Assembly (NCBI GenBank): GCA_947475415.1 | Contig: CANJLH010000024.1 | Location: forward strand, 1-49,557 | Length of the DNA stretch: 49,557 nucleotides | DNA from: Caulobacteraceae bacterium | GTDB taxonomy: Bacteria > Pseudomonadota > Alphaproteobacteria > Caulobacterales > Caulobacteraceae | Direction of reading: 5' to 3' | In this document: one piece after another, positions 18,857-26,063 of the stretch | How the letters are laid out: each line of letters opens with the position of its first letter | Numbering within the stretch: position 1 is the first letter of the stretch | Position numbers and translations under genes: made by a program | The notes under the pieces: generated by a model | Databases searched by the model: none | What the model was told of the DNA's origin: nothing | The model's input: only the letters and a program-made list of their open reading frames with translations

Positions 18857-19921
18857 ATGCGTTACAGGATCTTCGGGCGGCGGACGGGGTTGCGGGTTTC
18901 GGAGCTGGCGCTGGGGGGCTCCAACTTCGGCGAGCGGCTGCGGCCAGGGGCGGCGCTGGAGGAAAGCAAGTCGATCTTCGAGGCCTATGTGGCGGCCGGC
19001 GGCAATTTCATCGACACCGGCGACTACTACCAGCTGGGGGAATCCGAGGAGATCCTGGGGACGCTGATCGCCGGGCGGCGCGACGACCTGGTGATCGGCA
19101 CCAAATACACCTACGGCAGCAACATCCTCTCCGGCCCCACCGCCATCGGCAACAGCCGCAAGTCGATGATGCGGGCGGTGGAGGGCAGTCTCAAGCGGCT
19201 GAACACCGACCGCATCGACATCTACTGGTGCCACCTGAGCGACAACGTCACCCCGATGGACGAGATCCTGCGCGGGATGGACGACCTGGTGCGGGCGGGC
19301 AAGGTGCTCTACGTGGGCCTGTCCAACTTCCCGGCCTGGCGCACGGCCCGCGGCGCCCTGATGGCCGACCTGCAGGGCTGGGCGCCGCTGACGGCGATCC
19401 AGGTGGAATATAACCTCATCGAGCGCTCCCCCGACCGGGAGCTGTTGCACATGTGCGAGGCCCTGGGCCTGGCCGCGGCGCTATGGGGACCCCTGGCGGG
19501 GGGGCTGCTCAGCGGCAAGCACCGGGCCGGCGCCGTGCAGGGCGCATCGATGGCTCTGCGCGCGATCTCGCGGTCCGAGGCCACGGCCCGGGACACCGCC
19601 ATCATCGACGCCCTGTTCGCGGTGGGGGAGGAGACCGGCCGCACGCCGGCCGAGGTGTGCATCGCCTGGCTGCGCTCCAGGGCGGCGCGCTCGACCACGG
19701 CGCTGATCCCGATCCTGGGGCCGCGCACCCGCGCCCAGCTGGACTCGGTGCTGGGCGGCCTCGCCTTCGACCTCACGGCAGACCAGGCGGACCGGCTGGA
19801 CGCGGTGAGCGCCCTGTCGCTGGGCGTGCCGCGCGAGTCCGGCGAGCATCAGCGCACCCGCGACATGGTGTTCGGCGGCGACGCGGCGCGGTTTGAGCTG
19901 CCGGCCAGTCCGGCGGCGTGA
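18857..19921 (+). CDS. Aldo/keto reductase
   Basis: A 354-aa NADPH-dependent oxidoreductase of the AKR superfamily (TIM barrel). The catalytic tetrad is complete: D53 and Y58 (IDTGDYY), K83 (GTKYTY) and H126 (YWCHLSD). The C-terminal cofactor-binding region (ALIPILGPRTRAQLDSVL) is present. It resembles the YhdN/PetrAKR-like group that reduces aldehydes and ketones; the substrate is unknown. Start ATG 18857 has GGAGGG 7 bases upstream. Divergent from the acyl-CoA dehydrogenase pair and last normal gene before the palindrome-flanked Mrr cassette. Confidence 0.92.
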   Translation: MRYRIFGRRTGLRVSELALGGSNFGERLRPGAALEESKSIFEAYVAAGGNFIDTGDYYQLGESEEILGTLIAGRRDDLVIGTKYTYGSNILSGPTAIGNSRKSMMRAVEGSLKRLNTDRIDIYWCHLSDNVTPMDEILRGMDDLVRAGKVLYVGLSNFPAWRTARGALMADLQGWAPLTAIQVEYNLIERSPDRELLHMCEALGLAAALWGPLAGGLLSGKHRAGAVQGASMALRAISRSEATARDTAIIDALFAVGEETGRTPAEVCIAWLRSRAARSTTALIPILGPRTRAQLDSVLGGLAFDLTADQADRLDAVSALSLGVPRESGEHQRTRDMVFGGDAARFELPASPAA

Positions 19922-20012
19922 GCGGGGGTGGACGCAATCCGCTGGCGGCATCGCGACGCGGAGGTCCGGGGCCGGGCGCTCCGGCAGGGTGGGGGAGATC
20001 AGCCGGGTGAAC

Positions 20013-20086
20013 GCTACGGTGACACTGTATGAAACTAATGCTCCCAGTCATTTTGCGCGAATAGTTTCATACAGAGTCACCGTAAC
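20013..20086 (+). repeat. Left 74-base palindromic element of the Mrr cassette
   Basis: An imperfect inverted repeat with 25-base arms (20013-20037 and 20062-20086, mismatches only at 20014/20085 and 20024/20075) and a 24-base loop (20038-20061). Over its 74 bases it matches the reverse complement of 21293-21366 at 62 positions without gaps, and the similarity continues through the loop (18 of 23 positions there). It has no U-tract, so it is not a simple terminator. Confidence 0.9.
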
Positions 20087-20201
20087 CCTAGGGGGACAAT
20101 GCGCACCGGTTTGATCCTAGGGACCCCGTCGCAAATCTCCGCCAGATTTCTAATCGCGAGATTTCCTACCTTCGAGCAAGTTCGCCGTTTGCAAGCCTAG
20201 G

Positions 20202-20207
20202 TATAAT
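20202..20207 (+). promoter_or_regulatory. -10 box of the Mrr gene
   Basis: A perfect TATAAT stands 32 bases before the start codon, in a locally AT-richer stretch. The -35 side is weak (TTCGCC at 20181-20186 is the nearest candidate, with a short spacer). It implies the gene carries its own promoter between the palindromes. Confidence 0.5.
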
Positions 20208-20239
20208 TCCGCAGACGACGCCAATGGAGAACACAGCAA

Positions 20240-21169
20240 ATGGTCGTGCCTGACTACCAGGCCCTTATGCTGCCCTTGCTCAAGCGGTCCGCTGCGATGA
20301 AGAGACCTGTGAGCATCATGGAAGTGCAGCCGTTAATCGCGGCGGACCTTAAGCTCACCGATGAGCAACTGGCGGAGCGACTGCCCAGCGGTCGGCAGGG
20401 CGTCTTCCACAACCGCCTGCATTGGTCTAAGCAATACATGACACGTGCTGGCCTCCTACGATCTACGAGGAGGGGCCAGTTTGAGGTAACTGACGAAGGA
20501 CGCGCCCTGCTGGCCAAAGGCCTCCTGGCAATCAGCAACGACGTCCTGAACCAGTATTCCGCGTTCGTGACGTGGCGTCAGCGTGAACCGGGCGGCGATG
20601 CTCCTACGTTTACCCAAGCCAAATCCGCGACACCGGTGTTTCAAGCGATCACGCCAGAGGAGCGCATTGAGGCGGCGCGCGGTGAACTCGACGCGAGCCT
20701 GAGAGCCGAGGTTCTCGACCGTGTTCGGCAAATGACGCCGGGTGACTTTGAAGCCCTTATCGCCCTGCTGCTGATACGCATGGGATACGGCCAGGGCCGG
20801 GAGGAAATGGCTGAGGCTCTTGGCGGTTCTGGCGACGGCGGCGTGGATGGCGTCGTCCACCAAGACCCCCTTGGCTTGGACCGCGTCTATATTCAGGCGA
20901 AACGCTACAGGGAGGGCAACACTGTTGGTCCCGATGCGATCAACAGCTTCATTGGCGCACTGAACATCAAGAGGGCAAACAAGGGCCTGTTCGTTACAGC
21001 GTCGGCCTTCACCAAACAGGCAAAGGACCATGCCGAGAGATCATCAACGCATGTAGTGTTGGTCGATGGAGACCGCCTCGCCGAGCTTATGGTGCGTCAT
21101 GCCGTAGGCGTCGTGGTTCGAGATACGGTTGAGATCAAGGCGATTGACGAAGGTTTCTTTGGCGAATGA
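20240..21169 (+). CDS. Mrr-type restriction endonuclease
   Basis: A 309-aa protein. Residues 1 to about 95 form an Mrr N-terminal winged helix (MLPLLKRSA, FHNRLHWSKQYMTRAGLL, FEVTDEGRALL). Residues 165-270 form the PD-(D/E)xK nuclease of the Mrr catalytic family: E171 (DFEALIALLLIRMGYG), D203 (GGVDGVV), Q219-A-K221 (YIQAKRY) and FVTASAFT at 251-258. Relatives of this family cut DNA with modified bases, so a defence role without a partner methylase is expected (family knowledge). GGAGA stands 9 bases before ATG 20240. Codon use is less GC-rich than the neighbours, and no methylase or specificity gene is adjacent. It lies alone between the two inverted 74-base palindromes, suggesting transfer as a unit. 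Confidence 0.9.
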   Translation: MVVPDYQALMLPLLKRSAAMKRPVSIMEVQPLIAADLKLTDEQLAERLPSGRQGVFHNRLHWSKQYMTRAGLLRSTRRGQFEVTDEGRALLAKGLLAISNDVLNQYSAFVTWRQREPGGDAPTFTQAKSATPVFQAITPEERIEAARGELDASLRAEVLDRVRQMTPGDFEALIALLLIRMGYGQGREEMAEALGGSGDGGVDGVVHQDPLGLDRVYIQAKRYREGNTVGPDAINSFIGALNIKRANKGLFVTASAFTKQAKDHAERSSTHVVLVDGDRLAELMVRHAVGVVVRDTVEIKAIDEGFFGE

Positions 21170-21198
21170 GGCCATGACGGCCATCTTAGAGGGCCTTC

Positions 21199-21225
21199 AC
21201 CTCCCTCATCAGCAGAGGAGGTTTT
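21199..21225 (+). terminator. Likely terminator of the Mrr gene
   Basis: ACCTCC (21199-21204) pairs with GGAGGT (21217-21222) around a 12-base loop, and the pairing is followed by a short T run, 30 bases after the stop codon. The stem is short, so strength is doubtful. It lies inside the palindrome-bounded segment. Confidence 0.45.
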
Positions 21226-21292
21226 CGCAACATCAGTAGACAGCGTCACGGCGCTTCGACGGTCTTACGATGGCGTATTGGATCAACCTCTG

Positions 21293-21366
21293 GTTACGGT
21301 GACACTATATGAAAGTAATCGTGCAACAAGGCTGGAAGCATTAGCTTCATATAGTGTCACCGTAAC
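21293..21366 (-). repeat. Right 74-base palindromic element of the Mrr cassette
   Basis: Arms of 27 bases (21293-21319 and 21340-21366) with 2 mismatches and a 20-base loop. The first 21 bases of the arm pair perfectly. It has exactly the same length as the left element and is its inverted copy (62 of 74 identical). At arm position 15 the left copy has a G:C pair and this one A:T, a compensatory change. High-GC sequence resumes right after it. Confidence 0.9.
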
Positions 21367-21433
21367 TGCGGCGCCTCTGTTGCGGCGGCGGCATGACAGT
21401 CGCGGCCGAACACCCCAAACCCAGCAGCGCCCA

Positions 21434-22141
21434 TCAGCGACGCCGCCGCGAGACAAGCGGCGCCGCGCGTACAAAGTCATTGGCCGCAGCCTCCTCAAGC
21501 ATCCATCGGCCCATGGCGTCATAGGAGACCGGCAGCCAGGAATTCAGGGCGCCGTCCCAATCGGCGGAGGCCACGGGGCGCTCGTCCTTACCCTTGGCAT
21601 TGACCCCGGCGCGAACCAGGGTCCAGCGCAGCGACGCAAGTGCGCCGTGGCCCAGAGCCTCGACGACGGCCTGTTGCTCGCAGGCCCCGCGCCCGATCGT
21701 GCCTGGCATCCGGGAGAAGAAGCGCATGGCCGGGCTGGCGGGCTTTCCGGGGGCTGAGGTGAGGATCGTATTGATCACGATGAGGCGGTCGACGCCCGCA
21801 GCAAGCATGGCGGCTTCGACCGTGGCCAGGTTCCTGGACAGCAGGGCCGAGCCATCCCGGCTGGTTGACGTGACCCCAAGGGCCGTGAGCACCGCATCGG
21901 CTCCGGCGAACGCCCGCGTAAGGGCGTCCTGATCGGCGAGAGAGGTGACAACGGCGACGCGGGAGCCATCCGGCGCATCGGCGATCCGTTCGGGCCGGGC
22001 GCGGACAATGGCGGTGAACCCGACGCCCTGCGCCCGGCAGACCCGGAGGATTCCCTGGCCCAGACCGCCCGCGGCGCCAATAACGGCCACATGACGGGGC
22101 AACGGGCGCGCAGGGATATCGGCGACAGGCGTCGTCATCAT
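21434..22141 (-). CDS. NAD(P)-binding, NmrA/SDR-like protein
   Basis: A 235-aa Rossmann-fold protein. The dinucleotide motif GAAGGLG is at residues 22-28. The AGADAVLTALGV strand and the position after IVINTI fit atypical short-chain dehydrogenases of the NmrA / NAD(P)H-binding group, which often lack a full YxxxK catalytic pair; none is seen here. Substrate unknown. It begins 3 bp after the stop of the upstream membrane protein gene, so the two are an operon. Its end lies 67 bp from the right Mrr palindrome. Confidence 0.82.
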   Translation of the reverse strand: MMTTPVADIPARPLPRHVAVIGAAGGLGQGILRVCRAQGVGFTAIVRARPERIADAPDGSRVAVVTSLADQDALTRAFAGADAVLTALGVTSTSRDGSALLSRNLATVEAAMLAAGVDRLIVINTILTSAPGKPASPAMRFFSRMPGTIGRGACEQQAVVEALGHGALASLRWTLVRAGVNAKGKDERPVASADWDGALNSWLPVSYDAMGRWMLEEAAANDFVRAAPLVSRRRR

Positions 22142-22144
22142 GGG

Positions 22145-22579
22145 TCAGGAACCGATGCGTTGATCCGCCCGACTGCGCCTGTCGAGCAACAGCGCAGCCA
22201 TTCCGAGCGCCGCCACCACGTCGTAGGCCCCGCAGAACGCAGGCCACCATGCCGGGGCGCCGGGTGCGGCCAGGAAGGCGTGACGGACAAAATCGAACCC
22301 GCCATGAAGCGCAAGCCCGGCGGCGACAATCCACAGGCTTGTGCGGAAACCGATGGCGGCCAATGCGGCGAACACACTGAAGAAAGCGACTTCGGGAATG
22401 AGGTCGCGGCCACCGCCAGCCATGACGGCGAACAGCACATAGAGGGCGCCAACCACCGTCAGGACGGCGGCATAGAAGGCCCTATCGCGGTCGTAGCCAA
22501 CCACATGGGCGAACAGGCCCACCATGGCGGCGAGCGCCGCCCCGACGACGAACGGAGTATAGGATGTGACGTTATACAT
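22145..22579 (-). CDS. Small four-helix membrane protein, unknown function
   Basis: A 144-aa hydrophobic protein with about four membrane-spanning segments (FVVGAALAAMVGLFAHVVGY, FYAAVLTVVGALYVLFAVMA, EVAFFSVFAALAAIGF and a C-terminal one). I do not recognise the family with confidence. ATG 22579 is chosen over codons 39 bases upstream because CGGAA lies in front of it and the sequence before it is not conserved in character. It is followed 3 bp later by the NAD(P)-binding gene. Confidence 0.7.
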   Translation of the reverse strand: MYNVTSYTPFVVGAALAAMVGLFAHVVGYDRDRAFYAAVLTVVGALYVLFAVMAGGGRDLIPEVAFFSVFAALAAIGFRTSLWIVAAGLALHGGFDFVRHAFLAAPGAPAWWPAFCGAYDVVAALGMAALLLDRRSRADQRIGS

Positions 22580-22774
22580 AATTCCGTTCCGCGCCCATGG
22601 ACGGCTCTGGCGCATCACCGACGCGATAATTCCCTGAATTCAACGCCCTTGCAATATTCGCGCGCCCTCTTCCCGCCTCCTTCGGGGCGTCTCAATCCGT
22701 CCTTCGCCCGTCAATGCCGCTTGCATTGCGGCCCGCGCCGGTGATGTTTGGCGCGAACCCAAGCGAGGAGCCCC

Positions 22775-23779
22775 ATGACCGCCGCCAAGCTCGCGCCGCC
22801 GCCGCGTCCGGCCCAGATCGTCGCCAGGCCGGTGCGGCTGGAAAACGCCTTCGACGACCCGCAAGCGGTGCTGGACCTGATCGCCGCGCGGGCGCCCTAT
22901 ACCCCGATCTATTCGGCCGAGGGCTATGAGAAGGCCGGGGGGACCGAGCCGTGGTTCCGGGATTTCTGGTATAAGTCCGGCCATGAACTGGTCGCCGACG
23001 CGCGGCCGTTTTTCACCAACCCCAAGTTCATCGAGGCCTCGAAGCAAGCGTTCGACGCCCAGGTGGTGCGGCCAACCTCCATCTATCTGAACATCTCCGC
23101 GCCCATGCAGGCGGGCCGGCCGCACTTCGACCTGTGCCGCTACCGGGGGATGGACGAGACCCGGCCGTTCTGGCTGCAGGTGGCGCTGCACCATTCGCTG
23201 CTGTTCATGCACTGGACGATCCTGCAGGCCACGGCGATCACCTGGTTCTATCGGGGGGAGGGGGGCGGCTATCAGTTCTGGCCGGATGGGCCGGACAAGC
23301 CGTCGCAAACCATCACGACGCCGCTGTGGAACACCGCCCTAGTCACCGACAACGACTTCATGTTCCACCGCGCCGAGGCGGTGGGACCGCGGGAGGCCTG
23401 GACGGCGCCGGGCGAGCTCAAAGGGGACGTCACCATCCACCATCAGGCCGATGGAAACTGGCGCATTGATGATCGTTCGGGGCCAAGGCTGACTTACGAT
23501 CCCAAGGATCTGCGCTTCTTCGTGATCTGGAAGGGGCTGGTGTTCAAGGATCAGGCCCACGCCGACGCCTATGACAATCACACCGACGACCTGACCCTGG
23601 AGCAGGTGTGGGACATCTTCGCCAAGGACTTCGCCGAGCGGGGCGAGCGGTTGGATATTCCCGCCGATCCGCTCACCGATCGCAGCTTCCGCGAGAGAAT
23701 CCTGACCGCCTATCCGCCGCCGGGCCAGCGCTACTTCGACGAAGCCCGCCGCGCGGATCGCTACGCAGCGGAGGCGTGA
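22775..23779 (+). CDS. Uncharacterised 334-aa protein, possible Fe(II)-dependent oxygenase
   Basis: A 334-aa protein without signal peptide or membrane segment that I cannot place in a named family. It is rich in aromatics and has an H-x-D (PHFD, H117 and D119) and a later histidine and arginine (FMFHRAE, H198; GPREAW, R206). This order is reminiscent of the metal and 2-oxoglutarate sites of cupin-fold dioxygenases; this is inference only. ATG 22775 has GAGGAG 4 bases before it; an upstream in-frame start is less likely. Its stop overlaps the GTG start of the MmcQ/YjbR gene (GTGA), so the two are translationally coupled. Confidence 0.75.
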   Translation: MTAAKLAPPPRPAQIVARPVRLENAFDDPQAVLDLIAARAPYTPIYSAEGYEKAGGTEPWFRDFWYKSGHELVADARPFFTNPKFIEASKQAFDAQVVRPTSIYLNISAPMQAGRPHFDLCRYRGMDETRPFWLQVALHHSLLFMHWTILQATAITWFYRGEGGGYQFWPDGPDKPSQTITTPLWNTALVTDNDFMFHRAEAVGPREAWTAPGELKGDVTIHHQADGNWRIDDRSGPRLTYDPKDLRFFVIWKGLVFKDQAHADAYDNHTDDLTLEQVWDIFAKDFAERGERLDIPADPLTDRSFRERILTAYPPPGQRYFDEARRADRYAAEA

Positions 23780-24135
23780 CCTACGACAGGTTCCAGGCCT
23801 TCTGCCTTTCGCTGCCGGCGGCCAGCATGGTGGTGCAGTGGGGCGGCGCGCATGTGTTCAAGGTCGGTGACAAGGTGTTCGCCATCGCCGGGCATGACGA
23901 CGGCGGCTTCGACGGCGCCTATGTGTTCAAGACCTCCGACCTGAGTTTCGAGATTCTCATCGAGACTGGGGTGGCTGAGCGGGCGCCCTATCTGCCCCGG
24001 GGCGGCTGGCTGGCCCTGAAGGGCCGCGACACTCAGTCGGACGGAGAGCTTGAGGCCTACATCGCCCAGTCCCACACGCTGGTTGCGGCGGGCCTGTCGA
24101 AGACCCGGCGGCGGGCGCTGGGTCTGGAGCCTTGA
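23776..24135 (+). CDS. MmcQ/YjbR family protein
   Basis: A 119-aa protein of the MmcQ/YjbR (DUF419) family, with the double-wing DNA-binding-like fold. Typical features are the VQWGGAHVFKVGDKVFAIAG opening, the middle FKTSDLSFEILIETG and the C-terminal helix of LVAAGLSKTRRRALGL. The biochemical role is not known for the family. The start is GTG 23776 inside the stop of the upstream gene, since family homology begins there; a longer open frame upstream overlaps that gene and is not real. Confidence 0.82.
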   Translation: MTYDRFQAFCLSLPAASMVVQWGGAHVFKVGDKVFAIAGHDDGGFDGAYVFKTSDLSFEILIETGVAERAPYLPRGGWLALKGRDTQSDGELEAYIAQSHTLVAAGLSKTRRRALGLEP

Positions 24136-24194
24136 AGCCAGTCTGAACTCTCCGCCCATCGCGCGGACGGAATCAGGCGACAGTGGTCGGTGGT

Positions 24195-24719
24195 ATGACA
24201 GTCTCCTTCGAAGGGTTTCCGCGCATCCTGGAGCGCACGGCGCTACGGCCCGGACGGTGGTTCGTCGCCGCAGACGGGGCGCGGCCCTTGCTGTGTCTGG
24301 TCACGGCGCTGGAGTCACGGGGCGATCCGGTCACGCTGGCCTTCGCCGCAACCGGCGTGGAGGTGGTTGATATCGCCGTGGTCGGCCTGTCGGCCCTGTC
24401 TGGTCCCTACTGCACGGTGGAGGATGAGGTGGTGTTCGCGCCCGGCCTGGCGGAGGGCCGCCCGATGCTGAGCGCGCCCCTGCGCCGGGCGTTTCGGGCG
24501 GGCGCGCTGCTTCGGCTGCGCAATGGCGACCTGGGCATCGGCTTCGTGACGGAACCCGACGGCGCCGCCGCCATCGTCTCCCTCGCCAATGGCCAGCCAG
24601 CTGAGGGGTTTGACCTGGTGTTCGAGCGCTGGTCGCTGTCGCTTCGCCGCGCCGGCCTTCAGACCCTGATCGGACACTTCAAGCCGCTGTCGTCATTAAG
24701 TCAGCGGCGGCGGGTCTGA
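24195..24719 (+). CDS. Hypothetical 174-aa protein
   Basis: A soluble-looking protein with a beta-rich pattern (RWFVAADGARPLLCLVTALE, VTLAFAATGVEVVDIAVVG, GIGFVTEPDGAAAIVSLANG) and a C-terminal helix with FKPLSS. I recognise no domain, and it has no signal or membrane segment. GTG 24183 is an alternative start 4 codons upstream. It follows the MmcQ/YjbR gene after 59 bp on the same strand and converges on the first P450 with 3 bp between stops. Confidence 0.6.
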   Translation: MTVSFEGFPRILERTALRPGRWFVAADGARPLLCLVTALESRGDPVTLAFAATGVEVVDIAVVGLSALSGPYCTVEDEVVFAPGLAEGRPMLSAPLRRAFRAGALLRLRNGDLGIGFVTEPDGAAAIVSLANGQPAEGFDLVFERWSLSLRRAGLQTLIGHFKPLSSLSQRRRV

Positions 24720-24722
24720 GCC

Positions 24723-25982
24723 TTAGAGTCGCCGTGGGATAACCACCGGCAGGGCTTCATATCCATGGATGATGGTGTGGTAGTTGCGCACCGGATCGCC
24801 GACCACCTCGATCACCGGAAACCGCTTGAGGATTTCCTCCCAGACAATCTGCAACTGCAACTCGGCCAGGCGATTGCCCACACAGCGGTGGATCCCGAAG
24901 CCGAATGAGACATGCCGCCGCGGGTTTGGCCGGTCGATGATATAGCGGTCGGGGTCAGCGATTGCGGTTTCGTCGCGATTGCCTGAGACGTACCACATCA
25001 CCACCTTGTCCCCGGCCTTGATCCGCTTGCCCTGGAAGTCGATGTCGCTGAGGGCGGTGCGGCGCATATGCGCCACCGGAGATTGCCAACGGATGGTCTC
25101 GGAGACCATGCCTGGCAGAAGCGCGGGATTAGCGTCCAGTTTGGCCCGTTGGTCCGGGTTCTGGTGCATGGCCAGCACGCTGCCGGTCATGGTGTTGCGG
25201 GTGGTGTCATTGCCGCCGACGATCAGCAGGACGACGTTGCCGTAGAATTCCAGGCGATCCATGTTCCGCGTCGCCGGCGAATGGGCGAGCATGGAGATCA
25301 AGTCACCTGTCGGCGCGGCGTTGACGCGGCTGTTCCAGAGGCCGGTGAAATAGGCGAAGCATTCGCCAAGTTCGCGGGTCTTCTGCTCCAGGGTCTCCAC
25401 GACGCCATGGCCCGGAATCGAGGTGATGACGTCGGACCAGCGGGTAAGTTTGCTGCGCTCCTCGAAGGGAAAGTCGAATAGTGTCGCCAGCATCTGGGTG
25501 GTCAGTTCAACTGAGACCCGTTGCACCCAATCGAAGGGCTCCCCGATCGGCAGCGCGTCAAGACAGCGGACCGCGCGCTCGCGGATCAGCGGGGCAAGTT
25601 TCGACAGGTTGCCCGGCGCCACGGCCGGGCTCACCGCCTTGCGTTGCTCGTCATGCCGCGGGGGGTCCATGGCAATGAACATCGGCATCGTCTCTTCCAT
25701 GCCCTCGTAACCATGGATGGCGATGCCGCCGTAGCGGGCTTCGGAGGAAAACACCTGATGATTGGAGTCCACGGCGATGATGTCGTCAAAGCGCGTAATC
25801 GACCAATAGGGTCCAAATTCGCTCTGGGGACAGTAATGCACCGGATCTTCTCGGCGAAGGCGCTCGAAGTAGGGCCAATGCGTGCCGGCCTGGAAAAGTT
25901 CTCCGCGGGCGACGTCGATGGTCTCAAGCGGCCGGGCGTAGGCGTCTGCGCGAGCAGCTTCCAGGGCGGCTAGGTCGGCCAA
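24723..25982 (-). CDS. Cytochrome P450, CYP153-like (second gene of a tandem pair)
   Basis: A 419-aa soluble bacterial P450. The I-helix motif GGNDTTRN, the K-helix ETIRW, and the heme loop FGFGIHRCVGNRLAE with ligand C367 are all intact. The combination of SPVAHMRRTA, GNRDE and WEEILKRFP is typical of CYP153 enzymes, which hydroxylate the terminal carbon of alkanes and fatty acids with ferredoxin and ferredoxin reductase. Neither redox partner is in the window. It lies 81 bp downstream of a close paralogue and shares most motifs, pointing to tandem duplication. Confidence 0.88.
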   Translation of the reverse strand: MADLAALEAARADAYARPLETIDVARGELFQAGTHWPYFERLRREDPVHYCPQSEFGPYWSITRFDDIIAVDSNHQVFSSEARYGGIAIHGYEGMEETMPMFIAMDPPRHDEQRKAVSPAVAPGNLSKLAPLIRERAVRCLDALPIGEPFDWVQRVSVELTTQMLATLFDFPFEERSKLTRWSDVITSIPGHGVVETLEQKTRELGECFAYFTGLWNSRVNAAPTGDLISMLAHSPATRNMDRLEFYGNVVLLIVGGNDTTRNTMTGSVLAMHQNPDQRAKLDANPALLPGMVSETIRWQSPVAHMRRTALSDIDFQGKRIKAGDKVVMWYVSGNRDETAIADPDRYIIDRPNPRRHVSFGFGIHRCVGNRLAELQLQIVWEEILKRFPVIEVVGDPVRNYHTIIHGYEALPVVIPRRL

Positions 25983-26063
25983 GGTCTATCTCCCAGTACG
26001 ACGCGCAAGCATCGACTGGAGATATGGACTCGGCCTCAGTTCCGGCAAGTCCACAAAAGGGGG

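Larger units (their letters stand above)
19922..20239. other. Intergenic region carrying the left palindrome and Mrr promoter
   Basis: The first 90 bases continue the high-GC composition of the aldo/keto reductase. At 20013 the composition changes, with the 74-base palindrome followed by the AT-richer leader of the Mrr gene, including its -10 box. No other gene is seen. Confidence 0.7.

Noticed and set aside
20013..20086. Left palindrome as terminator of the aldo/keto reductase gene
   Set aside because: It has a long loop, no U-tract on either strand, and an inverted copy elsewhere with a conserved loop.
20013..21366. The two 74-base palindromes as integron attC sites or a CRISPR remnant
   Set aside because: attC needs RYYYAAC and GTTRRRY core ends in the proper order, which are not present, and there is no integrase. 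Only two copies, 1.2 kb apart, in inverted orientation exclude CRISPR.
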